Origin: Bryobacterales bacterium
GTDB taxonomy: Bacteria > Acidobacteriota > Terriglobia > Bryobacterales > UBA6623
DNA length: 64,000 nucleotides
Direction of reading: 5' to 3'
Assembly: GCA_028819235.1 (NCBI GenBank)
Contig: JAPPMC010000270.1
Span: 1-64,000, forward strand
The translations under genes were made by a program, and so were the position numbers. Below, in pieces: positions 1 to 9,208 of this stretch; position 1 is the first letter of the stretch; the number at the start of each line of letters is the position of its first letter. The notes under the pieces were generated by a model. It was not told the origin of the DNA, made no database searches, and was given only the letters and a program-made list of their open reading frames with translations.

Positions 1-2
1 CG

Positions 3-236
3 GGGAGGGGTGAGGCAGTGGTGGGCCAGATCGTGCAGGAACTGATTGACAAGGGGATGGCGCAAGGGATGGCGGGAACGTTGTCGCAGCTGCTGGAGCA
101 TCGCTTCGGTCGGCTGCCACGTCCGGTTCGCAGTCGCATCGCAGGGGCCTCGCCGTCTGAGCTGGACACCCGATTCACGACTGCGCTGGGCGCCAAGTCC
201 CTGGCTGAGGTGTTTCCGGACCTCGACCTAGACTGA
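3..236 (+). CDS. C-terminal end of a DUF4351/Rpn-family-like protein (5' end outside window)
   Basis: The frame is open from the left edge to the TGA at 234-236, so the gene probably begins outside the window; the GTG at 18 is only the first start codon visible. The residues run through a glycine-spaced helix (KGMAQGMAGT), then LLEHRFGRLP, a basic stretch and a final AKSLAEVFPDL segment. That order matches the C-terminal DUF4351 region found on many PD-(D/E)XK transposase-derived (Rpn/PDDEXK_2) proteins. The nuclease domain itself is not visible, so activity cannot be judged. It could be a remnant, because the following kilobase contains no intact gene. Confidence 0.6.
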   Translation, partial: GRGEAVVGQIVQELIDKGMAQGMAGTLSQLLEHRFGRLPRPVRSRIAGASPSELDTRFTTALGAKSLAEVFPDLDLD

Positions 237-1358
237 GGTGCACGTCTGGGCGTCCGAAAAGGGTGCGAGACGTCCACTTGGACTGGCCCGGGGGTGAGTG
301 GTTGTGTGCCTTGGCCTCTTCGTGCAGGTAGTAGGTTCGAGACTAGGGGCACATGCCGATCGAATGGCTAGCTTCGAAGCCGGTCACGCGGGCGGTGCTG
401 GTGACCCTGCACTATTCGCACGAGGGATAGGAGAGCTGACAAGACGCGGGTCCTAACGGATGTGTTGTCGTCGGTGCCGGACTGGTCGGAATTCGAGAAA
501 GTGCTGGATCACAGTTCCTGGAACAGGCTTGCACGTGCTGTCCCGGAACTCGGCCAGCAGCCCAGCATCGCTGACGGTAGGACCAATGGCCAAGCTCGGT
601 CTACCGATGCGCGCTGGCCACCGCAATGCCTTGGACTGCGCGCCCGACACTCCAGCTGCATGAGATGGTTGTCGGCGCGGCTCTCGCGCCAGAGCGAGGC
701 GGGAGGTCGGTCGCCGAGAACGGTGTGTCTCCCTTGACGGCAACCAGCTCATGCTGGCTGTCGGGCGCCTGAGAGGCACGAGATCCAGATGCTGCTGGCA
801 CCCCCGGCCAGAATCCCAGTGCACGGGGGCGTAACGTGCGCCAGGCTGCAGCGACCGCGGGCCGCCGCGAAATGGTCCGTCCACACAGCGCACCAGCGCG
901 ACAGAGCCAATCGGGCTCGTCGGCGACCGTGCCGAGCACGGGCTACCGCAGTAGCTCGACCGCATGCGACTTACTACCGATAAAGAACGGTCAAGCCGCA
1001 AGGTGCTAATCTGCTCTACCTGCGGCTATGTCTCGCTTCAGAACACCATGACACTAAGAGGAACACGCCATCCAAGATGAGTCTTGGCTACAGGGGCGAC
1101 CCCATGCCGACCCTTCGGTGTCAGGAACTGTGGGATTCATGCCGACGGGTCCAGTAAGACCGCTCCGACGTCTTGTCGGCCACCGGCAGTTCGACGGTGA
1201 AGCACGCGTCGCAAGAGCTCAACGTAGGGGGAGTCCGAAATACCTATAGGTCGCATAGTGGGAAGCCATCGGCGAACGGCCCAACCAGGTTCTGAGAACG
1301 TAGTAGCCGCGAGACGACCGGTCGTCGGTTTGCGGGCATCCCCGACCGGTGCCGCAGT
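237..1358. other. Gene-poor stretch without a recognisable gene
   Basis: About 1.1 kb. Several open frames exist on both strands (for example 453-1001 minus and 462-737 plus), but they overlap one another, are rich in Arg/Pro/Ser as expected of GC-rich noise, and show no recognisable motif. No tRNA fold, inverted repeat pair or transposase fragment was noticed. With a truncated DUF4351 gene to the left and an exonuclease III pseudogene to the right, this looks like decaying accessory DNA. Confidence 0.5.
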
Positions 1359-2120
1359 ATGATCGTAACGGTGAGAATTGCAACTTGGTGCATCGGCAGC
1401 ATCAATGTTCACCTAGACCTTCTATGCCATTGGCTAGAGAGCCGGAGGCCGGACATAGTTGCTCTGTAGAAGACGCTTGCGGCAGAGCATCAGCGCAAGA
1501 GCTTACGACGACGGTTTGAGAATGCAGGCTATCATTCGAAGTTCCACATTTGCGAGGGACAGTGGCTAAATGGTTGGGGCGTTGCCGTACTGAGCCGGAA
1601 GAAGCCGAAGGTGATGCAATGCGGCCTGCTGCCCTGTGAGGAGAATCTTGGTGCACGGTTCCTTACGGTCCGCGCGGAGGATCTCGAGTTCTCGTCTGTC
1701 TATGTGCCTTGTAAGAAGCACCCTAAGATGGCGTGGTTGCAGCAGCTGCGTGAGCATATTGAGCGGTGCGATTCAGGGTCGCGGCGCTCCGTCCTAGCAG
1801 GCGAGTTCAACGTCGTGTTGGACAGTCCACATTATACGAAAGCGGAGAAGAAGGCACTGAATCGCCTACTCAACCTGGGGTTTTCTGACCTGTACGATCG
1901 GTACAGATGCTGCCACAAGGAAACCGGGCCGGGCTACAACTTCGGACCCTCCTCAAAGAAACCGCTCACCTCGAAACTGCAGCTAATCCTCGGCACAAAA
2001 GCCATCGTCAAACAGCTGTGCAACGTCAAGGTCGATAAAGAGTATCGGCGACAGGTCCCGGGCCTTGATAATCCTAAGTGGCCTCTGTCAGCTCCAGTGG
2101 TAGTAGATCTGGCTCAGTAG
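1359..2120 (+). pseudogene. Decayed exonuclease III (XthA/AP endonuclease) with internal stop and lost catalytic residues
   Basis: Starting at ATG 1359, one frame carries a full-length (253-codon) exonuclease III-like protein interrupted by a single in-frame TAG at 1467-1469. Landmarks appear in the family order: IATWCIGSI near the N-terminus, RRPDIVAL just before the stop, GWGVAVLSR, SVYVP, GEFNVV, a GFSDLYDRYR helix, and APVVVDL at the end. The expected active-site residues are changed: TWN is TWC, LQET is L-stop-KT, GDxN is GEFN, RIDY is KLQL, and the SDHAPV motif has lost Asp-His. Downstream of the TAG, 169 codons remain open from GTG 1611. A translated product would not be an active nuclease. 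The scaffold is nevertheless well kept, so the loss may be recent or the fold may have been retained. Confidence 0.8.
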
Positions 2121-2483
2121 CGGCGCGCCGCGCTTTCGCTACCGGCGCGTCCAGAGCAACGAGCGGGATTCCTGACGGCTGCTGCGAGGGCTTGGCCGCA
2201 GGCCTCAAAAGACATGAGTTAGCTACGCACTGATGACTGACCGTGAGACATGTGCCGGCCAGTACCCAAGCCAGCCACACCGGTCCCCCCACGTCAATGA
2301 CGAGCGACGGTAACATCGTCGAGTGCAAGTCCGTCGGAAAGGGGCGTTGACGCCGGGGCGTGCCTCTGCTAATCTCTCCCGTGCCACAGTTCGGCGTGTC
2401 GGGGGCGCGGCCCCTGAACCTGGACACGCAGCCGAGACACCAAACTGGGCACACCTGAAGACGACCCAGGAGAACGAAGATCC
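2121..2483. other. Upstream region of the TonB receptor gene, no gene seen
   Basis: About 360 bases between the exonuclease relic and the TonB-dependent receptor. Short open frames here lack motifs. The last part must hold the receptor's promoter, but no convincing -35/-10 pair was found. A purine-rich CAGGAGA at 2468-2474 serves as ribosome binding site for the ATG at 2484. Confidence 0.45.
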
Positions 2484-5400
2484 ATGGCTGCTCCCCATTC
2501 CCTAAGAGGCGCGACACTCTGCTGCCTCGCATTCCTGCTTGCGGCGGCCCCCGCAAACGCGCAGTTGACAACCGGCAGCGTCACTGGACTTGTGACCGAC
2601 CCGGGCGGGGCGGTCATTCCCGGGGCAACAGTCGTGCTGACCAATTCCGACACCGGGGATGAGCGCCAGCAGGAGAGTGGCGTGGAGGGCCGCTACACGC
2701 TCTCACAGATCCAGCCGGGTACATACGAACTGTCGGTGTCCACTCCCGGGTTCAAAAGATTCGTGAGGTCCGGTATCCGGCTCCAAGCCAACCAAGACGC
2801 GGAGGTGAATGCCGCCCTCGAGCTCGGTGAGGTCACGGAAACCGTTGAGGTCGCCGCTGCTGCGATTATCTTGGACACTCAGTCCGCCAACCAGAGCAAC
2901 ACCCTCAACACCGAAGAGATCACGCAGCTTCCGATCAACTTCCGGAACCCTCTCGCCCTCGTCCACGCGAACGCGGGCGTCATCTCGATGTTCGCCCGCA
3001 GCGGTCGCACCCAGCTCCAGGACCGCGTGAGCGACCAGGACTACGGCCTCTTCTCGATGAACGGCGGTCGGGAGGCCAGCAACACGGTAAACGTCGACGG
3101 TGTGACCAACAAGGGCGGGGACTGGGGTGCCACCTTCGGCACGCCCTCTGTCGATGCCGTCCAGGAGATGCAGATCGCGCGCAACACCTATGACGCTGAG
3201 TTCGGCAAGGTCGCCAATGGCGTGGTCAGCCTGGTGACCAAAGGAGGCGGCGATGCCTTCCATGGGTCCCTGTTCTGGTTTCACCGCAACGACAACCTCG
3301 ACGCCAATCAGTGGGAGCGCAATCGCGCCGGCAACAACCGCCCCGAGTTCAAGCGCAATCAGGTCGGACTGAATGTCACGGGGCCGATCTGGCGAACACG
3401 TGGGATCTATGGCCTGTTCGGCTACGAGGCCATGCGGCTTCCGTCCGCCCGGACAACTGTCCAGACCATGCCGCCGTCGCTCGAGCGTGCGGGCGACTTC
3501 AGCCAGAGCTTCAACGGGAATGGCTCGCTGCAACAGATCTATGACCCTTTCACGACGCGCGCAAACCCGGATGGCGGAGGATTCATTCGCGATGCGTTCC
3601 CTGGCAACCTAATTCCTGCATCTCGGTTTGATCCGGTAGCGGTCAATGTCCTCAAACTGTTTCCGAGTCCAACGCGCCAAGGAGTCGGCGTGACCAACGT
3701 GAACAACTTCTTCAAGACGGTCCCATTTCGTCAGGAAGTTGATCGATACGATACCCGTGTTGACTGGACCAAGAGTCAAACCTACAGCACATTCGTTCGT
3801 TGGAGCCGATCAGACTTGCTGAACAACAGTCCGCGGTTTTTTGACAACGGAGCAGATACTGGATTTGAGAACGGACAACCGTTCTACAATGTCAGTTGGA
3901 GCAACACTATTGTTCCTTCAGCAACTTGGGTGATCAATTTCAACGCGGGCACGGGGGGTGGTCATCGATTTGCAAACCCAATTCCGAATGTGGATGGAAC
4001 AAGTCTGACTGACCTAGGTTATCCGCAGTCTTATGCGGATCTATTCCAGAATCAGAATTTGGGCCAATACGCTCTCAGAGAATACAGCACTATCGGACGT
4101 GCGCGACTGTTTCAAAATATACGCAGGACACATACAGCGGGCATCAATGTGACCAATGAGCGCGGAAATCACAGTCTCAAGTTTGGGTTTAATTTTGAGG
4201 CAATTCAGTGGAACTTCCTTGATTCTCGCACACCGGAACTGTCGTTCAGCCGGGGGCCCACTACCGGCCCTATTGCCGTCGGGAACAGTGGTGTCGTGGG
4301 AAACTCGGTGGCGTCACTGCTGCTGGGAGTTGGCGGGGGAAGCGTCAGGTTTTCGGGCGATCCGGCCTTCACTCAGAAGTATGTTGCGTGGTACTTCCAA
4401 GACACTTGGCGTGTCACGACCGACCTGACTCTAACTCTGGGATTGCGATATGAGCAGCAGCATCCGCGGACCGAACGCTTCGAGCGTCAAGCGTACTTTG
4501 ATTTCAACGTCTCCAACCCGATCGGAGACACTGCAGGATTCCCCGTTAGGGGAGGAGTCAACTTCACCAACCCGGACAACCGAGGCATCACGGCGCTGGA
4601 CGCGAGAGATTGGGCACCGCGACTTGGTCTGAGCTACAAGATCACGGACAGGTTGGTGATGAGGGGCGGCTACGGTGTCTCTTACTCTCAGACCTATATT
4701 GAGTCCGGAGTGAGCGGGATGGATGGCTTCGACCTGCGATCCACATGGGAGACAAACCCGGATGGAGTCGTACCGGTCAATCTGTTGAGCAATCCCTTTC
4801 CGAATGGACCGGATATGCCAACAGGAACTTCCCTAGGTCTGGCTACAGCTCTTGGTGCCAACGTCAACGCTTGGCCTCGTGACCACCCGACCCCCTATGT
4901 CCAGAGCTTCAGTCTCGACTTTCAGTACGAAGTGGCCCCAGGGTCCGTGTTTGAGATCGGGTACTCCGGAAATCGTGGCAGAAAGTTCGCTTGGGGATCG
5001 AATCGGAATTTCAATCAAGTCCCGATAGAGAACCTCAGCATGGGTGAGCGACTTAATGACAGGGTCCCGAACCCGTTCTTCGGGCACATAGCGTCGGGGC
5101 CGCTAAGCGGCAGTACTGCACCGATGCATCGCTTCCTGCGGCTCCACCCTCAATTCAACAACGTCAACGTTGCCCGGAGCAGCAAGGGAGCCACGTCAAA
5201 CTTCAACGCACTCTACGTCAAGTTCACGCGCCGGTTCTCTGAAGGTCTCACAATCCTGAGCAGCTACCAGTGGGCGAGGGCCGAAGACAATGCCTCGGAG
5301 GACCAAGGCTGGTTCGTTAGCGATGCCTTCCGCGATGTGTTCGACCCCTCAAGCGACTACTCCGTCAGCGCACACGACCTTCCGCATGATTTCGTGACCA

Positions 5401-5933
5401 ACCTCGTGTGGGAGTTCCCCGTAGGCAGGGGACGCGCAATCGGCGGCAACATGGGCAGGGCCCTCGATGCCGTCGTCGGAGGCTGGCAGGTGGCTGGAAC
5501 TATTCGCTTCAGCGCCGGAGTGCCGATCAACATACGTGCGCCCAATACCTTGGGAGCGTTTGGCTTTGGCGTGAAGCGCTCGAATCTTGTGGGCAGTCCC
5601 AAGCTCAGCAATCCGACGCCTGAGCGGTGGTTCAACACAGACGCGTTCGAGGCTCCGGCACGGTTCGAGCAAGGAACAGCACCACGGTACATCAATGAGC
5701 TGCGACAGGACGGCATCGCCAATGCCGACATTTCCTTGGGCAAGAACTTCCGGATTCACGAGAAACTGACCGCTCAGTTGCGAGCCGAGTTCTTCAATCT
5801 GACGAACTCTCCGGTGTTCGGCGTGCCGATCGCCGGGGGACCTGTCACGGTAACCAACGGAGCATTCGGGCGGGTCGTGAGGACGTTGGGCGCACCACGC
5901 CAGGTTCAGATGGCCCTGAAGCTGGTCTTCTAG
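2484..5933 (+). CDS. TonB-dependent receptor with N-terminal carboxypeptidase-regulatory domain (Oar-like)
   Basis: Outer-membrane receptor of 1149 residues. Residues 1-26 form a signal peptide ending ANA. A carboxypeptidase-regulatory-like (beta-sandwich) domain follows at about 28-115, with GxVtDPgGAvIPGAtVvLtn and the YtLsqiqPGtYeLsVstPGF pattern. A plug domain comes next (NEEIT-like and NGGREASN stretches), and a long beta-barrel ends in LVF with a C-terminal aromatic residue. This architecture is greatly expanded in Acidobacteriota and is usually linked to uptake of large substrates such as glycans or siderophores; the ligand cannot be read here. The start is supported by a ribosome binding site about 9 bases upstream. 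Between about 3600 and 4250 the DNA is clearly richer in A/T at third codon positions than the flanks, suggesting a recombined segment. Confidence 0.93.
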   Translation: MAAPHSLRGATLCCLAFLLAAAPANAQLTTGSVTGLVTDPGGAVIPGATVVLTNSDTGDERQQESGVEGRYTLSQIQPGTYELSVSTPGFKRFVRSGIRLQANQDAEVNAALELGEVTETVEVAAAAIILDTQSANQSNTLNTEEITQLPINFRNPLALVHANAGVISMFARSGRTQLQDRVSDQDYGLFSMNGGREASNTVNVDGVTNKGGDWGATFGTPSVDAVQEMQIARNTYDAEFGKVANGVVSLVTKGGGDAFHGSLFWFHRNDNLDANQWERNRAGNNRPEFKRNQVGLNVTGPIWRTRGIYGLFGYEAMRLPSARTTVQTMPPSLERAGDFSQSFNGNGSLQQIYDPFTTRANPDGGGFIRDAFPGNLIPASRFDPVAVNVLKLFPSPTRQGVGVTNVNNFFKTVPFRQEVDRYDTRVDWTKSQTYSTFVRWSRSDLLNNSPRFFDNGADTGFENGQPFYNVSWSNTIVPSATWVINFNAGTGGGHRFANPIPNVDGTSLTDLGYPQSYADLFQNQNLGQYALREYSTIGRARLFQNIRRTHTAGINVTNERGNHSLKFGFNFEAIQWNFLDSRTPELSFSRGPTTGPIAVGNSGVVGNSVASLLLGVGGGSVRFSGDPAFTQKYVAWYFQDTWRVTTDLTLTLGLRYEQQHPRTERFERQAYFDFNVSNPIGDTAGFPVRGGVNFTNPDNRGITALDARDWAPRLGLSYKITDRLVMRGGYGVSYSQTYIESGVSGMDGFDLRSTWETNPDGVVPVNLLSNPFPNGPDMPTGTSLGLATALGANVNAWPRDHPTPYVQSFSLDFQYEVAPGSVFEIGYSGNRGRKFAWGSNRNFNQVPIENLSMGERLNDRVPNPFFGHIASGPLSGSTAPMHRFLRLHPQFNNVNVARSSKGATSNFNALYVKFTRRFSEGLTILSSYQWARAEDNASEDQGWFVSDAFRDVFDPSSDYSVSAHDLPHDFVTNLVWEFPVGRGRAIGGNMGRALDAVVGGWQVAGTIRFSAGVPINIRAPNTLGAFGFGVKRSNLVGSPKLSNPTPERWFNTDAFEAPARFEQGTAPRYINELRQDGIANADISLGKNFRIHEKLTAQLRAEFFNLTNSPVFGVPIAGGPVTVTNGAFGRVVRTLGAPRQVQMALKLVF

Positions 5934-5973
5934 CACCGCTGGCGATGCTTCCCCAAGCCTGATCGTCCCAGGC

Positions 5974-7206
5974 ATGGGAACGGAAGTGACGCCCGAGACG
6001 GCCAAGCCGAACGGCCATGGCCCCCGTCGCCGTCAGAGTAAGGGCCATGCCGGCGATGTGCCGCGTCGGGCGCAACGGGGCAAGCAGGCCGTCGGGGGAC
6101 CAGTCCGGCCCGGCTTGTACGTCTCAATCCCGTTTTGCGCGCAGAAGTGCACGTATTGCAACTTCAGCTCCCAGGTCTACCGGCGGTCGCTCAGGACGCG
6201 CTACATCTCGTGCCTATCGACAGAACTGCGAGAGACCGATCCCGGAGACCCGGACACGCTCTATCTGGGCGGGGGAAGCCCGAGCATGCTCGAACCACAG
6301 GAGTTCGCGCTGGTCGCGGCCTGCCTGCCTGCCCGCGAGTGGGCCGAGGCCACCATCGAAGTCGCGCCGGGCGAGGCGACGTCGGGGCGCCTGAGAGAGT
6401 GGCTCAAGGCGGGAATGACCCGCGCCAGCCTAGGCGTCCAGTCCTTCGACCCCCGGGTCGCGCGACAGTCCGGCCGGCGCCACACTCCGGAGACCGTGCT
6501 GTCCCAGATCCGGCTCCTGCGGGACGGGGGAATCCGCCAGATTTCAGTCGACCTGATCGCTGGCCTCGCACGCCAGACCCGCGCCACTTGGGAGCGGTCT
6601 CTGGAGTGGGTTGAGCGCGTCGACGTGGAACACGTGTCGGTCTACATGCTGGAGGCCGACGATGAGAGCCGCTTGGGACGGGAACTGCAGTCCGGGGGCC
6701 AACGCTACGGTGCCCTTCACGTGCCATCCGAGGACGAGATCGTCGACATGTACCTGACCGCCGTAGAGGGCCTGCGTGGGTTGGGTTATGAGCGCTACGA
6801 AGTATCCAACTTTGCGCGCACCGGGGCCCGCAGCCTCCACAACCTGAAGTACTGGCGCATGGAGCCCTATGTGGGATACGGCAGCGACGCGCACTCCTTC
6901 AATGGCAGAGTGCGCCGGCAAAACGTACCCTCGGCGCCAGAATACGTCTCGCGTATTGACGCCGCGCGCTCACCCCTTGACAGGAAGGAGGAGCTAGACG
7001 CTGCCCGCCTGCTGGAGGACCGCGTCCTGACCGGCCTGCGTGCCTCGGACGGGATCCGCCTCCGAACGGACGAGTGGAGGCAACTGCTGCCACCCGCCCG
7101 CCGACTGGCCGCGCGCGGCTGGCTGAGAGTGCAGCAGCCGACGCTGCGGCTCACCGACGAGGGAATGCTCTTCGCCGACCAAGCGGTCCTTGAACTGCTT
7201 GGCTGA
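5974..7206 (+). CDS. hemW: HemW-like radical SAM protein (coproporphyrinogen III oxidase family)
   Basis: The radical SAM cluster motif CxxxCxxC is at Cys55, Cys59 and Cys62 within FCAQKCTYCNF. It is followed by the GGGSPS element, SLGVQSFD and DLIAGL, and later YEVSNFA and GYGSDAHSF, all in the order seen in HemW/YggW proteins. HemW is a heme chaperone rather than a true oxygen-independent coproporphyrinogen oxidase (HemN); the short C-terminus and the absence of HemN's extra N-terminal cysteine favour HemW. The N-terminal 45 residues are basic and poorly conserved, so the true start may lie nearer GLYVSIPFC. Its 3' end overlaps the end of the opposite-strand helicase by 56 bases. Confidence 0.85.
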   Translation: MGTEVTPETAKPNGHGPRRRQSKGHAGDVPRRAQRGKQAVGGPVRPGLYVSIPFCAQKCTYCNFSSQVYRRSLRTRYISCLSTELRETDPGDPDTLYLGGGSPSMLEPQEFALVAACLPAREWAEATIEVAPGEATSGRLREWLKAGMTRASLGVQSFDPRVARQSGRRHTPETVLSQIRLLRDGGIRQISVDLIAGLARQTRATWERSLEWVERVDVEHVSVYMLEADDESRLGRELQSGGQRYGALHVPSEDEIVDMYLTAVEGLRGLGYERYEVSNFARTGARSLHNLKYWRMEPYVGYGSDAHSFNGRVRRQNVPSAPEYVSRIDAARSPLDRKEELDAARLLEDRVLTGLRASDGIRLRTDEWRQLLPPARRLAARGWLRVQQPTLRLTDEGMLFADQAVLELLG

Positions 7207-9208
7207 CCGCATCCCCAGCGCCGAAGAATGCCCGCACCGCCCCGAGATCGTCGGTGACCTCGAAGTCGGGGAGGCTGTTGAGGAACACGCGCCCATAGGG
7301 CTTGGTCCGCACACGCGTGTCCAGCAGAGCCAAGACACCACGGTCCGATGTGGACCGGATCAGCCGGCCGAAGCCCTGCTTGAGGGAGAGAGCCGCGACC
7401 GGAAGCTGGAATTCGGCGAACGGATTGCCGCCTTGAGCGTGGATTCGGCGCAGCCTCGCCTGGACGACAGGATCGGTAGGCACGGCGAACGGCAGCTTGT
7501 CGATGATCACGCAGCTGAGCCGATGTCCGGGGACATCGACCCCCTGCCAGAAACTCGCGGTAGCGAACAGCACACAGTGCTCCGTCTCTAGAAACCTTGC
7601 GAGCAGCCGGGCGTTGGGCTCCGTTCCCTGCATGAGGCATGGGTACATCAGCGAGCGTGACACCAGCGGGTGGACTGCCTTCATCTGCTTGTAGCTGGTG
7701 AACAGGACGAAGGCTCGACCGTGGGTGATGTCGAGCAGTCCCTCGATCTCTGTAGCAGCACGCGCCGTGAAGGCCGGATGCGAGGGTTCCGGCATGCGGC
7801 GGGGCACGTACAGCACTGCTTGCCGCCGAAAGTCAAAGTGGCCAGGTATCACCGATTCGGAACAGGAGCGCAGGCCTAGCCGCGACCGAATGTACTCGAA
7901 GCCCCCCTCAATGCTGAGGGTGGCCGAGGCCAGCACTGTGGTCACTTCCGCCCGGAACAAGCGCTCATCCAAGATCGGCCCTACCTCGACCGGCGTGGCG
8001 TTCAGGACGATGCCCCTAGGTCGCTTTTCCATCCAGTAGACGAAGCGCCCAGAGGTGTCCTCGATCAGCGAGACAACTGCAGGGAAGTCCTCAGCATCGT
8101 CCAGCAGGGCGTCATCCACGTCGGCCAAGAATGTGCGCAGGAGCAATCGCAGCTCCCGTCCTTGAGACAGCAAGGGCTGTGCCTGGTCCGCATGCCCCTT
8201 CACCAGGCTGAGCTCTGCCGTGACACCGTCAATCGCTCCGACGAGGCCCCTGAACTCCGCCTCGTGCTTCCGTCGGAACTCGCTGCGCCCCGTGAACGCG
8301 GTGCGGAGCGAGACACCATCGAAGAGCGCGAAGAATGCCTTTGTGCGAGCGCGCAGGGCCCGCACGGCGCCGGACATGCGCCGGGAGCCGAAGTCTTTTT
8401 GCCGAGCCGCCACCTGCACCTTCGAGGCCAGATCGTCGAATCGCCACGCACTCAGCGATGCGCCAAAGAGTTGGCCGGCAACCGCCTCGATCGCATGCGC
8501 CTCGTCGAACACGACGGCGGCGTGCCTCGGCACGATCGGGCCGAAGTCGTCCTCCTTGAGGGAGAGGTCGGCGAAGTACAGGTGATGGTTGACGACAACA
8601 ATGTCGGCGCTGCGTGCGCGCTGGTGCATGCGAGTCACGAAGCAATCCTCGAAGAGTGGACAATCCCGGCCGGAGCAGGCCTCGCGTCTGGCGTCGATCT
8701 GCGGCCAGAGTTTGCTGCCCCGCGCCAGCCCCGGCACATCGGCCCGGTCGCCCGTCTGCGTCTTCTTGGCCCACTCCAGAATCCGCTCGAACTCCTTTGT
8801 TACTTCCAATCCCGTCAGCGTCGGCCGCCGCTCGAAATCCTGGAGCTTGTCCAAGCACAAGAAGTTGTTGCGCCCCTTCATGACCGCCACCCTCAGGCGC
8901 GGCTTCAGAATCCGTCGCAGGAACGGCAGGTCCTTGCGAACGAGCTGGTCCTGAAGGTTCTTCGTCGCGGTCGAGATCACCGCGCGCTTGTCAGATAGCA
9001 CCAACGGCACCAGATAGGCCAGCGTCTTGCCGGTTCCAGTCCCGGCTTCAACGATCAGGTGACGCTGCTCTTCAATGGCCTCTTGGACGGCGTGGGCCAT
9101 GTCCAGCTGCCCTTCGCGCAACTCCCACTCGGGCATGGCTCGGGCGAGGAGCCCGCCGGGACCGAAGAATCCTTCAACTGTCAGTCCCTCGGCTGCCGTC
9201 ACGATCAC
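7151..9208 (-). CDS. DinG/YoaA-type Fe-S ATP-dependent DNA helicase
   Basis: Superfamily 2, XPD-like helicase of 685 residues. The Walker A motif AGTGTGKT is at about residues 55-62. Between motifs I and II, a cysteine set (one Cys in NNFLCLDK, then three in REACSGRDCPLFEDC) matches the 4Fe-4S domain of DinG/XPD enzymes. The DEAH box follows at DEAHAIEA, and motif VI is in LKQGFGRLIRS. Such helicases unwind 5'-overhang DNA, R-loops or G-quadruplexes in repair. The GTG start at 9208 lies inside the end of the upstream glycosyltransferase gene (35-base overlap), so it is probably the last gene of that operon. No exonuclease domain is fused. Confidence 0.9.
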   Translation of the reverse strand: MIVTAAEGLTVEGFFGPGGLLARAMPEWELREGQLDMAHAVQEAIEEQRHLIVEAGTGTGKTLAYLVPLVLSDKRAVISTATKNLQDQLVRKDLPFLRRILKPRLRVAVMKGRNNFLCLDKLQDFERRPTLTGLEVTKEFERILEWAKKTQTGDRADVPGLARGSKLWPQIDARREACSGRDCPLFEDCFVTRMHQRARSADIVVVNHHLYFADLSLKEDDFGPIVPRHAAVVFDEAHAIEAVAGQLFGASLSAWRFDDLASKVQVAARQKDFGSRRMSGAVRALRARTKAFFALFDGVSLRTAFTGRSEFRRKHEAEFRGLVGAIDGVTAELSLVKGHADQAQPLLSQGRELRLLLRTFLADVDDALLDDAEDFPAVVSLIEDTSGRFVYWMEKRPRGIVLNATPVEVGPILDERLFRAEVTTVLASATLSIEGGFEYIRSRLGLRSCSESVIPGHFDFRRQAVLYVPRRMPEPSHPAFTARAATEIEGLLDITHGRAFVLFTSYKQMKAVHPLVSRSLMYPCLMQGTEPNARLLARFLETEHCVLFATASFWQGVDVPGHRLSCVIIDKLPFAVPTDPVVQARLRRIHAQGGNPFAEFQLPVAALSLKQGFGRLIRSTSDRGVLALLDTRVRTKPYGRVFLNSLPDFEVTDDLGAVRAFFGAGDAVSQAVQGPLGRRRAFPRR

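Noticed and set aside
453-1001. 182-residue minus-strand frame in the gene-poor left region
   Set aside because: No start context, no motif, and competing frames on both strands; noise cannot be told from a gene here.
2703-3533. 276-residue open frame antisense to the TonB receptor
   Set aside because: It mirrors a clearly coding plus-strand gene in a GC-rich region and has no motif; a shadow frame.
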